Source: Gordionus sp. m RMFG-2023
Lineage: Eukaryota; Nematomorpha; Gordioida; Chordodea; Parachordodidae
Reading direction: 5' to 3'
DNA length: 64,000 nt
Assembly: GCF_954871325.1 (NCBI RefSeq)
Contig: NC_088777.1
Span: 15,477,366-15,541,365 of the forward strand
The stretch's first letter is position 1. Every line of letters begins with the position of its first letter. The position numbers and the translations under genes were made by a program. The notes under the pieces were generated by a model. It did not search any database. It had not been told where the DNA came from and saw only the letters and a program-made list of their open reading frames with translations. Below are positions 35,263 to 47,728 of the stretch, piece by piece.

Positions 35263-37286
35263 CTACTATCAAAGAAAAAATAAACAAATTACTTTTTAAT
35301 ATGATAACCCACTTTTTTACTATTTATATTATAAATCAAAAACTAAATTTATACAAAAATAATTATTTAAAATTTTTTGTAATATATAAAAATCATTTTA
35401 TATTTATTGTATTTTTTGATGATTTATTTATGACCATCATGAATATTTTTTTGATAAATCTATACGGCATATTATACATTATCATATAATGATATGAGAA
35501 TCGTCGGAATTCGAAATCTTCATTTTAAATGATTTATTGAGAGTAAGTCTTAAATTTTTAAAAATCTGATTTGACTGAAAATATTGACTTGAACTTTGGT
35601 CTATTAATTAATTTAAAAAAATTATTATAAATTAAGATTAAAATTGTTTGAAATTCTCCGTGTGAGTAGTACTCTATTCCTGCCGGAATACATTTTCGGT
35701 CAAATCATATCTTTTAAATTTACAAATTGCCCTCCTTAAATGTTTAAAAATCATGATATTATCCCCTGATTCTTATATCCGAATATGGTATATACTTATT
35801 TTCTGAATATTAAAAATACCCCTTTAGTAGCTGCATTTTTGAAGAAATGTCAAGCGAAACATATATCTACTAATGTTTTAGTTACCTTTACAAACCAGTT
35901 ATTTTTATAAAAGAGGAATGGTTTCAAAGAGGTATAAGTAGCAAATTGTCTATCTAGATCTTATCAGGATTTTCCAATGGACGCTTTTATAATTTTGTAG
36001 GCTTCACCCCCAAATTTCGTTTTGCCCGACCTTCGGCCTGGTCCCTATTATAATTTTTTTAATTATTTTTTTGATTTTTCGGTAGTCTTTATATAATCTT
36101 CGTTAAAGTTGGCTAAAAAAAGCCCTAATTCTAAAATATGGCAATGTTTTTTGCTTTATTAATGTCAAAAAATTATCAGTAACAAGATTTTTGCCAACCT
36201 TAAGTTTAAGAAGTGACTGAAATCACCTATCAGTAAATTTTATATGTTTAAATCATAATTGTATTATATTTAATCCGTTTGGTAGACAGTATAATGAAAA
36301 TTTCAAAAATAGATATCGTTCTAAAATGGAAAATATAAAAAACTATATATCTGGTATGCGCTAATATTTTACCTGACTAGTACTTTAAATTTCTCACTCA
36401 AATATGAAAAATGAAAACTATGACGTAACACTCTATGTGTGAAGCTTTTAGAAACACCAATTCTGAAACTTATACCATACTATTAGGGCTTTATTAGCAT
36501 ATTTTATTCTCTTTTGTAGTTAGTTTAAAGAGGAAAAGAATTATTGATAAAAAATTGTCAAAATTAGCATCATGCCAGAATGGAGAATATAGAAGTTCTA
36601 ATTATCTGGTTTGCGTTAATATTTCTTTAATTAATTTCACCATCCATTAAAAAAAACCGAATGCAAAAACTAACTAAGATATCACGTCTTAAGTGTAAAT
36701 TTAGTCAAATCTGGAAGCATTATCTCGGAAATTTATGTCAATAATTAGTACGTATTTCATACTTCTTTACTGCTTCCATCCATTTGGTAGATAGATCAAA
36801 GAAAAACATTTTTAGCAAAATGTAAAAATTGGCATGCTGGAAAATTATAAAAGCAATGAATAATATATAATGTATGATCAGTAGTTACTAGTTCATAATC
36901 AGTTTTTTTCAACCAATAAATAAGAACCAGTTAATAAAAATTACGATAGCTAAATATTAAATTAGAAATTATCATAAAGCAATTTGGTATGAATATATTA
37001 AGGTTTCTCTTACCCCGATTCAAGATATTTTTATATCTTATGATTCTTCATTGATTTTTTTTTCTTTTTAGTTTGTTTAATAGATATAAATATAGAAGTA
37101 ATTTAAATTTCATTAAACAAGATAGAAAAAAGATTCTAGACGCACAAAAGCAATTACAAAAATAAAACGAAATATCTAAAATAAGTTTTACTATTATTAT
37201 TATCATTATAAAAAATCCAATCATCTTTTAAAATATGAAATGATGTGGTTGCAGCTTTGATACTTTTATATTTAATAGGGTTACAT
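35263..37286. other. Gene-free stretch downstream of the SEFIR gene
   Basis: No gene recognised. 36,170-36,860 seems to hold two or three much diverged copies of a unit of about 300 bp, judged by recurring ATCCRTTTGGTAGA and TCTGGTWTGCGYTAATATTT. Confidence 0.4.
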
Positions 37287-39739
37287 GTCAATTCAGCGAA
37301 ACTTTTATCGCGAATGAATTTTATAGCGAAACTTTTATCGCAAATCCACATTAGCGAATACTTTTCCGCGAAAACAATATAGCGAAACAAATATCGCGAA
37401 TTTTTTATAGCGAAACTCTTATCGCGAAACCTTTAATGCGAATACATTAGAGCGAAATTTTTATCGCGAATCAATAATCGCGAAAATTTTATAGCGAAGT
37501 CAATATCGCGAAACATAAATCGCGAAGACAATATAGCGAAAATTATTTCGCGAAATATAACGCGGCCTATTATTATTTTTTTATTTTTATTAAAATAATT
37601 TATTTTATTTATATTTAATGTTAATATTTTATTTATCAACAAATAAACATATATGATATATATTTTTTATTTATATTATATTATTATATTATGAAATGAA
37701 TTTTTTTAATAAAAAAAATGATATGCAACTATTGTAATATTATTTTTGTTACAATTTATTAGTGATTTTCACGCCCAAAATTTTAAGCAAAAAATATTAA
37801 GTTCAAAAAGATTTTTAAACATATTTTGATAAAAATTTTAAATCTTTTTTGAGGAATATGCCAGAAAAAAAATTTAATGATATACCCATAAACAATCTTT
37901 TAGGTGAAATCTATAGATTTTTTTATCATTTTTGTAAAATTATCTTTTTTGGTTTAGATATCTATATATGTAAATCATTATCCCAAAAAATATTTTAAAA
38001 ATATCGTGATTTGACAGAAAACCGATTTGAAACCGCCAATGACTAAATACTGTCTTGCTGGCGTTATACATGGAAAATTCTTCATCTTTGGTTTATATGT
38101 GAACAATAACGTGGTAAGCATTATCCTATTATCCCAAAAAATATTTTAAAAATATCGTGATTTGACGGATAACCGATTTGAAACCGAAATACTGCCTTGT
38201 TGGCGTTATACATGGAAAATTCTTCATTTTTGTTTTATATGTGAACAATAACGTATTAAGCATTATCCTAATTAATTTTTTGAAAATAAAATTATAAGTG
38301 ATTTATGGACTAACAACAATTGTGAGTCCATGATTCATGTATTTAAAAGTTATACAAATTGGCAATCAAGTAATATAATTAATTTAATTGATACAATATA
38401 TAATAAAGTACAAATACAAGAAAAAGATCTCAAAAGAGCTTTGATAGGAAAGGAGAATATTATTTGGCTGAGGGGTATAAGTCATTTCAGATAGATTTAT
38501 CAGTTTGGGAGAAATTTAGTGAGGAAGATAAAAAAAAAGAGGTAGAAAATTTAATAAAAGGAAGTTAAAAACGGGAAAGAGAAAATGTCATGTCAGCGGG
38601 GAATTAATACTTTTAAAGCCTAAAAATTCTAAAAAAACCATGTCAAAAAATTAGAATAAAAAAAAATAGTACAGTATCAATAAAAAAAATTAAAATTGAA
38701 AAATAATAAGGCCCTAAACGTCATACTCTTTTTCATATATATCAAATCAATTTTTTAATTTTACAATAGATTTTTGTATCGGAACAATGCTTCATCCTAC
38801 CCATAGTTTTAAAAAAAAATTTTATTCACATCGCATGCAAATATTAATTTTTTTAAAAATTTTTATTCATATCGTCACAAATACCAAATTTTTTAAATAT
38901 TAATTTTTTGTAACTTTTATTCATTCATATCGTCACAAATACCAAATTTTTTTAAAATTTTTTTATTGACATCGCATACAAATATAAGTTATTTTTAATT
39001 TTTATTCATATCATCACAAATACCAAATTTTTTAAATATTAATTTTTTGTAACTTTTATTCATTCATATTCACAAATACCAAATTTTTTAAAATATTTTT
39101 TTTTACATCGCATATAAATATAATATTATATTTAATTGATTATTCATACATAATTTCTATTTTCTTAAATATTTTTTAAAATATATGAGGAAATGATGAT
39201 ATATATAGATGAAAATACTAGGGATATCTGATCCTCGTTTAATTATATTTATTTTTCGCTTTTGTTTTTGGTATAATTATTGTATCAAATGTCTTTTATC
39301 GACATTAATTTAATAAAATTATATTTTATTTTTTAGATTAATATAATATTATATAATAGATAAAAAATAAAATATTTATTAAGATAAAGAATTTTCTATT
39401 GATAACGCCAGTAAAGCAGTATTTCGGTTTCAAATCGGTTATCGGTCAAATCACGATATTTTTTAAATATTTTTTGGGATAATGATTTGCACGTATTTAT
39501 AGATAAATTAATCAAAAATGAATATTTTCCAAAAAATATTACTACCAAATTTGGTAGATCGAATATTTAGTAAGTGGTCTGTTTTGAGCTCGCCATTCGG
39601 TCAAATCATAATATTTTCGAAAAATTAATTAGGATAATGCTTAACACGTTATTGTTCACGTATAAACCAAAAAAGGAGAATTTTCGATGTATAATGCCAG
39701 CAAGGCAGTATTTAGCGATAAAGGTTTCGCTGAATTGAC
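37287..39739. mobile_element. Element J: 2.45-kb inverted-repeat transposon with GCGAA arrays
   Basis: Left GTCAATTCAGCGAAAC (37,287) pairs with GTTTCGCTGAATTGAC (to 39,739). Inside the left end about 20 GCGAA motifs (often TATAGCGAA or ATCGCGAA) are spaced about 12-14 bp over 37,292-37,565. Next comes about 350 bp homologous to the arm of element B, then subterminal repeats (37,980-38,275 direct, 39,395-39,700 inverted) with CGTGATTTGAC and GGCGTTATACATGGAAAATT. The core (38,280-39,390) has a possible coding remnant at 38,300-38,570 and a TTATTCATATCGTCACAAAT repeat. No target duplication seen. Confidence 0.75.
38790..39115. repeat. Short satellite inside element J
   Basis: Five or so copies of a unit of about 60 bp with TTTATTCATATCGTCACAAA and TACCAAATTTTTT. 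Confidence 0.7.
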
Positions 39740-40512
39740 CTGATACGATTTAATAGCGGCATAAAAGGGTAGTCAAATAGACTTGTGGTGTGCTTAACAT
39801 TTGCGGAAATAGGAATAAATTAATGATTATTTCTTAATAATGATATTGGCAAAGTATATTTTTTTAAAGAGGAAATGACAAACTAGACATTTTTGCAAGA
39901 TAATTTAAAAAATCAAATACTGTAGAACAAAATTATCATTTATAAAATTAAAAATAGTTGTTTTTTAGATATTAAACATTTATATTATCAATTTAGTGAA
40001 TTAAAATTAATTTTTTAAAATTTTTCATATAGGATATGCCCCCCACTCCTCCCCATGCCTACTACACTGAATTTAAACCATTCGGTGATTACCTCATTAA
40101 ATATTATGCTAAAATTATTTATAATATTTCAACAAAAAATTTTTTTTATAATAATTGTTTATCTTTGGTTATTACTTTTAAAAAAATCTTTCTTGGATTT
40201 TCATGTATACATAAAAAAAATTTCCAAGTTTTCGTTCAACATAAAATCGGGAAAAATTGAATAAATAAGCCTAAAATGATATTTAATTGCATTATTTATT
40301 ACTTTGACACCTTGAGATTCTGGGATTTTCAATTATATTTTAAAAAAGTAGATTGTTAAAATGATTATTAATTAACGTTATATTTTATCGCCATTGGTAA
40401 AAAATATATGTAGACAACTTTTGATATTATTTTATTAACTGAATTAATTTATATAGTATACGATAAACTAATCTTAATATAAACAATAATAATATTTTTC
40501 AAAATTCAGACA
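39740..40512. other. AT-rich intergenic sequence
   Basis: No gene or repeat recognised; short overlapping frames near 40,036-40,264 have no recognisable content. Confidence 0.4.
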
Positions 40513-41272
40513 TCAAAGAATTATGGATTTAACCTTCAGGATAAGATTAAGTATCAAATTAATTATCATAAAAGAAATTCTGAAAGGTACAATGATCAAA
40601 TTGCTGGCTATTACAAATGCCGCAAAACAGAACGTGATAAACCAAGCGATCATAGCAGTGTTAAGTAAACTTGGGAAATTGTATTGATAAAAAATTTTGA
40701 AGGTATTAGCCTCATTTGGTCTATCTCCAACTATTAGCTCCGATATATATCTCGAGTTTAAAGTTTTAGATTTCTTTATATACATATCGTTTCTTTTGGT
40801 AAACGCTATATTAAGTTGTAAATTATTACGTCTATCGAGCATTTTTTCATCCTTCCATTTTTTAGGTCCAATGTTTCGATCTAATTTTTATTTTTATCAG
40901 ATCAAGAGTATTTAGTTAAATTTTTTTTATAATCAAAAGTTTTACTTTTATATTCTTCATTTCTTCGTTCATTAATTTAAAGTTTATCAGAAGATTTGTT
41001 TTTGATATTCCTGAATATATCATAGGTTTTATCTAAATAGTCATCATTATTATCTTCTCGTTTCAGATGTGAGATAGTGAGTAGTGAAATCACAAATTGC
41101 ACTTCCTTTTCATTGAACAACGACTACGAATTAAAAAGGTCGTCACTAATAATATCCATATTATTTAGATATTCTTTGATATTTCTTATTTAAAAAATGT
41201 GTTCAACGCGTCTACAGATCTATCTTGCATTTCGATGCTTTCGTTAGAATTTTTAGAATTGTTCATTTTGTA
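40513..41272 (-). pseudogene. Broken paralogue of the 47-kb membrane-protein gene
   Basis: Exon 2 (40880-40513) is open and matches the gene at 47,025-47,359: GPKKW start, RNDMYIKKS, SRYISELIVGDRP, then a hydrophobic segment SLLNTAMIAWFITFCFAAF. Exon 1 (41272-40946) has the matching EKEVQFVIS block but carries in-frame stops and a frame change against its paralogue. The intron between them (40945-40881, 65 bp) sits at exactly the same place as in the other copy, and both donors read GTAAAA. Function unknown; no family recognised. Confidence 0.65.
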
Positions 41273-42769
41273 GATATTTTTGTGAGTTATTGTGTGATCA
41301 TGGCTTTAAAATTTATATTTTAAAAAATAATAATTTAAAAAAAATATATAATAAGGCCCCTCCCCTCCTTCTTTCCCTGCAAATAATTTTAATTTATACT
41401 TATAATATAATTATTTTTATAATAAAAAAAACACTTGTTAAAAATTTTGTCAATAAAAATCTAATTAACCTTAGGTGATAACAATTGCAACCACTATAAC
41501 CGGTGTAAACATTCTTATTTGTTGTATTAATAGTTTATAAAAAAAATTTAATTTTAAACAATAATCTTTGTCAAGGATATCTTTATAATTAAATTTCCAT
41601 TTGTTTTTTTATCTATCAATTACATAATGTTGGCATGTTTTGCTTAAATGATATTTATAAGAAATATTATTTTATCTGCAACACGCCAAATTTTTTTAAA
41701 TACACGAAACTTAAGTTATAAAAAAACCTCAAATATAAATATTTAGAACCAAAACCCGAACCAAATAATTTGAATCTGTTGGCAAGCTATTTTAAGATTG
41801 GTTGTCATTAATTCGTTATTTTACTTTTTGAAATATAAATGTAAATTTTTATATATTATATATTTTCAGATCAAATATTTTTTTTATTAAAAAAAATGTT
41901 TATAAAATCATATAACAATTTTAATATTATATACCTCTTTAGTAAGCCAATTTCATTTAGACTCCCACATTAATAGAGCCAGATAAGTAGGATTTATGAT
42001 TATTATTCTGAGCATTTTTTTTATAACAGTAGATTCTCTATCCTCTTTTCATAATGAAATTTCTTTAGATATGTGTAAGAGTTCAAATACCTGGTAAGAA
42101 GAAATTAATGTAGAAATTGGATATTATTTAATAAATCCATGGAGTAATAATGATATGCTTGTATTAAAAAACCCGGGCTTAGGATGCATTTTCGTGAACC
42201 CCTATCTCAGATCCCTAAAAAATTTTAATTTATGAACCAAACGAAGATAAAATTTTACTAATTTTTTTTAAATAAAAAAATATTTGGAAATAAGGCTAAA
42301 AAATAATAGAAATAACTTAATATAATAAAATTTACGCTGTCAAGAAGATAGAACAAGACTTAAAGTAGATATTTAAAAAGATATCTTAATTAAATCCCGT
42401 AATGGTGTCTCAAGGCAAAAACACACTGGACAAAAAAATTTTAATGCTTAAAAATAAATATTTCTTTAAAAAACCTCCTTTATTTAAAATTTTGTCCACT
42501 GGTATTTTTGTCCCAAGTACTTTTATCCGAGTCTTTTTGTCCCGGACATATCTATCCGAAATTCATCTGAATTATTATATTATATTAAATCAAATTTTAA
42601 ATTTAATTTTAAATCTTTTCTACCTTTTATTATGTATATCTCTTTTTTAGTCACATAGTGTTCTTTTTCAGTAATGGACTTTTAAAAAACATAATATCTG
42701 CTGGTCATCTAATTAGTAGAGAACACTTACTTAATAAACACTATTTTTCAAAAAGACACTTATGTGACT
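41273..42769. other. AT-rich intergenic sequence
   Basis: No gene recognised. Around 42,480-42,570 there are several TTTTGTCC/TTTATCCGA repeats of unknown origin. Confidence 0.4.
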
Positions 42770-43035
42770 TTAAAATAATTCTAGGACATGCCCTGATTGC
42801 TCTTATTTCTAAACAGTAGGCTGTTTTCGTCTTTCATATTGCTTCCTTTAAATAGCCTGAATAGAAGAGACCTTTAGATTTACCTATGTAAAGTATCTTT
42901 GTTGACACTTTTTCAATATTCAATGTATACGCGCTTAGAACAAACCAAAATAGAGTGTCCTGATTATAAATATGTTTAGTCCAGGATAAACAGAAATAAG
43001 TTTCAAAAATTTGAAAAACCAAGACACGGTCTAAA
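42770..43035. mobile_element. Relative of MITE P, degraded
   Basis: Shares with 45,913-46,083 the segments TTAGAACAAACCAAAATA-GTGTC and TAAACAG-AGGCTGTTTTCG. Ends unclear. Confidence 0.4.
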
Positions 43036-43817
43036 CTTCTTTCTTTAACAGAACCTAATTTAGCACTAAAATAATAATTTATGAAGATTGGTTTTCAATT
43101 TTTGATTATTAGCCACTATCCACTAATATCGGTTAAAATTGAAAATATTAGCTGCTATTGACCGATACATTAATTTGAATTAAATATTATCATTATATGT
43201 GTATTACACCTGCATTTCCCAAAAATTATCCGAAACCGGATTGAACCTCAAACTAGACTCAGAACTCGAGTTCAGTTTGTCTTGACGGGATTAGACCGAA
43301 TTCTTTAACCTGGACCCTTAACTAATCCGGAGTTTTTATAGATATAAAGCAGTGAAATGGATATACTATTTATATTTATTATTAATTAGAATTGTTATTA
43401 ATTTTGAAATATATTGCAAATGAGTCTATTGTTTTTTTAAGATTGAATTTGAGATCGGACTAGATTTCCTTTAAAATAAAAAGTTTCATAAATTTATGAA
43501 TAAATTTTTTTTTGGTTAGATTTAATCAATTTTTTTTTGTAAAGTCACATTACATGTATTGGATGCACTAGCATCTAATAGCGCCTAGCTCTTTAGTATA
43601 ACTAAATCTTATTTGTTTATACGATACATCTAAAATAACATTTTGCATTTGAGCAAAAGTTTTTTTTTTTGAAAGGCCAAATATAAAAATTTCACTTTTT
43701 GGTACAATTAAATAAAAATAGCTAAGCTAGCGATACCTTTGACGATGTAAAATTCTGATTCATTTGGTAAATCCAATAGATTTTGTATTGATAAAAAAGA
43801 AATTCAAGTGTTGAAAT
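43036..43817. other. AT-rich intergenic sequence
   Basis: Nothing recognised apart from a small patch of GAACTCGAG-type motifs at 43,230-43,330 that may be a decayed element end. Confidence 0.35.
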
Positions 43818-44197
43818 CAGAGACCTGCAGAGATCCAAATGCACAGCCCGGCCGGGATTTGTAAAAAAAAAAGAATTATGGCACGGCCCGAATTTTTTGG
43901 AAAAAATTTGGGCCCGGCCCGGGTATTTAAGAATTTTTTTTGATAAAATGATTTTTAAATGATATAGGAGATATGAGAAGTGAATAAATGTGATATATTA
44001 TTTAATTACACAACCATTTTTAAATATATTTTATTATTCTCTTTCATCTATTTATTTTAATATAATAGAGATTTAAAATATTATGGCCCGGCCCAGATTT
44101 ATGTAAATTTCGGACCAGCCTGGGTATTTTAGAAAGATTTAGTCCCGACCCGTGTACCTAGGTCAGGCTTTGGGTGGGCCAGATCCGCCGGTCTTTG
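43818..44197. mobile_element. Element G: 380-bp hAT-type MITE
   Basis: Ends CAGAGACCTGC (43,818) and GCCGGTCTTTG (44,197). 8-bp flanks GTTGAAAT (43810-43817) and GTTAAAAT (44198-44205), one mismatch. CCCGGCCCG motif clusters lie inside both ends, as in F. No coding capacity. Confidence 0.75.
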
Positions 44198-44205
44198 GTT
44201 AAAAT

Positions 44206-45912
44206 AGTTATTGAGAGTTTTGTTTATCTAAATGTTTGCACATTTCTACAGAGAATCGAATAAATTTTATTAATCTTAATTATTCAGCGAAATATGGAAC
44301 ATCTGTTCAGAATATAATCAATGTCATTGCTCACAACCAAAAAATTATTTCCTTTTAGTTTTTAAAAAGTGGCTTTTATTTTGCTATCGAATGCCAAATA
44401 AAGCCATTTACTTACCTTTATCCGCCTAAAGAAATTACATTTATCATATTTAAATGTGTTATTATTTTTGGTATTTTTATTTTATTTTGCTTCCAAAAAT
44501 ATTTGCTTTGAATATCAATTTTTGGTCGAAATTTAGTTTTTAAGGATTATTATATTATAAAATAAACTAACATATAGCTTGTCAAAATGACTGATAAATG
44601 AATTTTCCCTTTAGTTCATGACGAATGGAATCAGAAATTTGCCTTATTTATTTATGAGGTATGAATCAGAAACGTACTTAAACAAGTATTTTATAAAACT
44701 ATTTCATTTAATTAAGATTTTTTTGATTAAATTTTACCTAAAATTTTAAAAAATATTTAAAATTGAATATTTTTTTAATCATGCTCAAATAACTTTTTTG
44801 ATCAAATTTTACCTAAAATTCCAAATCTTTTAAATTAGTTTGATCATGCTCAAACAAGTTTTTTGATTAAATTTTTTCAAACTCTGCTTTCAGGCATAAC
44901 GTTTTCCTACTTATATTTCTTATATTAGAAACATGACATTTTTTTGGTAATTATATTTCTGCATATAAGGTAGACGCTTACAAGATATTGAAAGCCTTAT
45001 TATTTACTTTGATTGCATAATCCTAACATTTATAAATATTTGTTTTGATATTTTTGGTTACAAGGAAATTTTAAAAGGTCAAATAAAATTCGTAATATTT
45101 GATTAGAAGTGGCTTTAATATTATAGGAATTTAATTATAAATATTTGCATATAATTATAAAATCAAAGAATAATTTAAATATTTAATAAAATTTACGAAT
45201 AATTAGGTGTTTCGTACATAAAATTTGTTTTTAAAAAAAAACATCAACAAATTTTGAATTTGAACATATTCATTTTTTTTGGTCAAACGCGTTCCTGTTT
45301 TTAAGTTCAGTCAATTTTTTTATCAGCTGTTTCTTGAAATATTAAAGCACATTCCTGTCTGATGAGTATAGTGTCAATTTTACTACTAATATAGTTTCTA
45401 TTTTATTATGTTTATAAATTATTTTATGGATAGATATAACTTATAATTCGGACTCAGATGATATTATGGTATATACAATAAATATTTTAATTATTCTTTA
45501 AAACATATATTAAAATTAATTTGTAATAAATCGGAATCAATGGCCACCATTCTCCATTTTAGAGAGAGAGGATAATATATATTTGGGCTATTTGACGCCT
45601 AAAATATAAAAAATATTATTTAAATTAGAAAAAATTACATGTTTAACTTACTATCAACTACTAGTAGATGTAGCAATACATGGGATTAATAAAAACTTAT
45701 CTATTTTCAAATGAATTATACTATATTTTAAGCTCTCTAAACTCTAAAGTTTTCACAGAATAAAATAATTTAAACTCGTATCATATTTAAAGAAAATAGT
45801 TTAAAACCAAGAAATTTTAGAAGCTTCAGAACATAATCTTCTAAATCAGTTTTTAACGAGAATTAGTGATTCGACGATGATGTTTGTTAATTTTTTTGAA
45901 ACAAAAGATACC
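44206..45912. other. AT-rich intergenic sequence
   Basis: No gene recognised. 44,700-44,880 has three diverged copies of an approximately 85-bp unit with TTTTTTGATTAAATTTTACC. Confidence 0.45.
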
Positions 45913-46083
45913 CAGGGTGTGTCCTAGTTCGACTTATAACTAAACAGCCGGCTATATATCTTCGCTAAACAGACTAAAAAATAAAATAAAAAATAACGAA
46001 AAATAAGTAAAATAAATTGCCATTAAACACTTAAAACAAACCAAAATATGGTGTCTTAGTTCAAAAGCTGTTTAGACACCCTA
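45913..46083. mobile_element. MITE P (about 170 bp)
   Basis: CAGGGTGTGTCCTAGTTC at the left pairs with GAACTAAGACACC and AGGGTGTC (right, read inward). Flanks match at only 5 of 8 positions. A related copy lies at 42,770-43,035. Confidence 0.5.
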
Positions 46084-47024
46084 AGACCTTCGTTTATTAA
46101 GTCTTGATCTGATGGAACACATATTTAGAATAGTAATAGGTTTAACGATAAAAGATTCTTGCTTATTGGATAAAAATTATTTTTAAAAAACAATTCCTTA
46201 TTAAAAATTATTAGAAAAAATAATTTAGTATACGCGAATTTTTTATTTTAAATCTAATTTTATTTTTAGCTTATATTTTTACTATATTATAATAAAATTA
46301 AAAATATTGAATCCAACGGCTAACATGGTGTTATTATATTATAATTTTAAAAATATACAATTTTAGATATGAATGAACATATAATTAATTTGAACGTCTT
46401 TCTTTTTTTGCAAATGAATTTTGAACGCAAAAGAATTTGTAATTTTTTGAAAATGTTTTTTTTTGAAATAGTCTTCGAAAATAAGAGTTTGTCTTTGTAT
46501 CATCCTCGACCAATGATATCCAGTAAAAAAATTTAATTAATTTATTTTAAAAACTATTAGAGTATAAAATACAAAGGCTGGCCATATTGCTCAAATTTAA
46601 CATAAATTAATATCATCAATATAATTTTAAGTTAAAAATTTTGTAAAATAAAAGAACTCAAATTTAAGTCTTATTACAAGATCCTAAGAATATATTTTAA
46701 GTTATAGTATCTACCTTATAGGCCTTACCTATAAGTGGCAAAATCAATAATTATAATTAATTAAATCTATATGATATGGATACTAGAATAAAAAGACAAG
46801 AAATATGCTAAGCCTGTAGGACAGCATTTTGTATATTATTACCTATGGAGATAGGCCAATATTTTAAAGACAGAAACGTTTTACTAACTTATTATATACT
46901 ATACTATGATCAGCACTAAGCTGATGTATATTGCTAGATATAATAATACAATATTCAAAAATCGATATACTAATATCATTACAAACATAATATTAATTCT
47001 TGACTTTCTACATAATGTAAAATA
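46084..47024. other. AT-rich intergenic sequence
   Basis: No gene, RNA or repeat recognised; includes the 3' flank of the minus-strand gene at 47,025. Confidence 0.4.
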
Positions 47025-47728
47025 TCAATAAATAAAGGTTTTAATTTTCAGAAATCGATTAAGAAGTGTATTTGTGATGGACGTAAAAGGAATGATAAAT
47101 GGTAAAATAAATATCAAATTACTGGCTATTATACATGCCCAAAAACAGAAGGTAATGAACCACGCTATAAAGATGGTAAAAAGCAAACTGGGATAATTAT
47201 AAAAATATTCGTAGGTATTAATTCTATTTGTCATATCTCCAACTAACGCCGATTTATATCGAGAGATTACGTTGTCAGATTTCTTGATATAAGTTCTATT
47301 TCTTTCGATAAAATATACATTGTATTCTTCATCATTATTCCATTTTTTAGGCCCCACTACTTGATTTGCTTTTGTGGCAAAAAAATTTTTTTTAATTTAT
47401 CGTTTATTAAAAATCGAAAGTTTTTACTTGTATTGCCATTGGCAAATTGGTTATTGAAATTGTTGAGGTAGGATGAGTCATAGATCGGAGAGCGATTTTT
47501 GTCATTCAAGGATCTCTTATTTTTCATTGTGAGAAAGGTGGTGGAATTCATCATTTGTCCTTTCCTGACCTTTGATAAAACGAATTGCAATTCATTTTCG
47601 ATATAAGAAGAGAAGTCTCTGCATATACTCGTTGAATTATTCTGTGAATAATCCATTATATTTTGTCTTTCTGCCGATTTTTTTTTCCTTTTGACGCTCT
47701 CCTCCCAAGAATATTGAAAATCATTCAT
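47025..47728 (-). CDS. Unrecognised membrane protein, two exons (paralogue of 40.5 kb)
   Basis: Exons 47728-47428 and 47359-47025 join in frame through a 68-bp GT-AG intron to give 211 residues. The intron is supported by its identical position in the paralogue at 40.5 kb. Residues 1-100 are polar and basic (EESVKRKKKSAER, YIENELQFVLSKVRKGQ). The middle has GPKKW, then RNRTYIKKSDN and SRYKSALVGD. A hydrophobic region of about 35 residues (about 155-190: SLLFTIFIAWFITFCFWACI, then SNLIFILPFIIPF) suggests one or two membrane spans, followed by a short basic tail. I do not recognise the family. Conservation between copies is strongest from GPKKW through the hydrophobic region. Confidence 0.7.
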
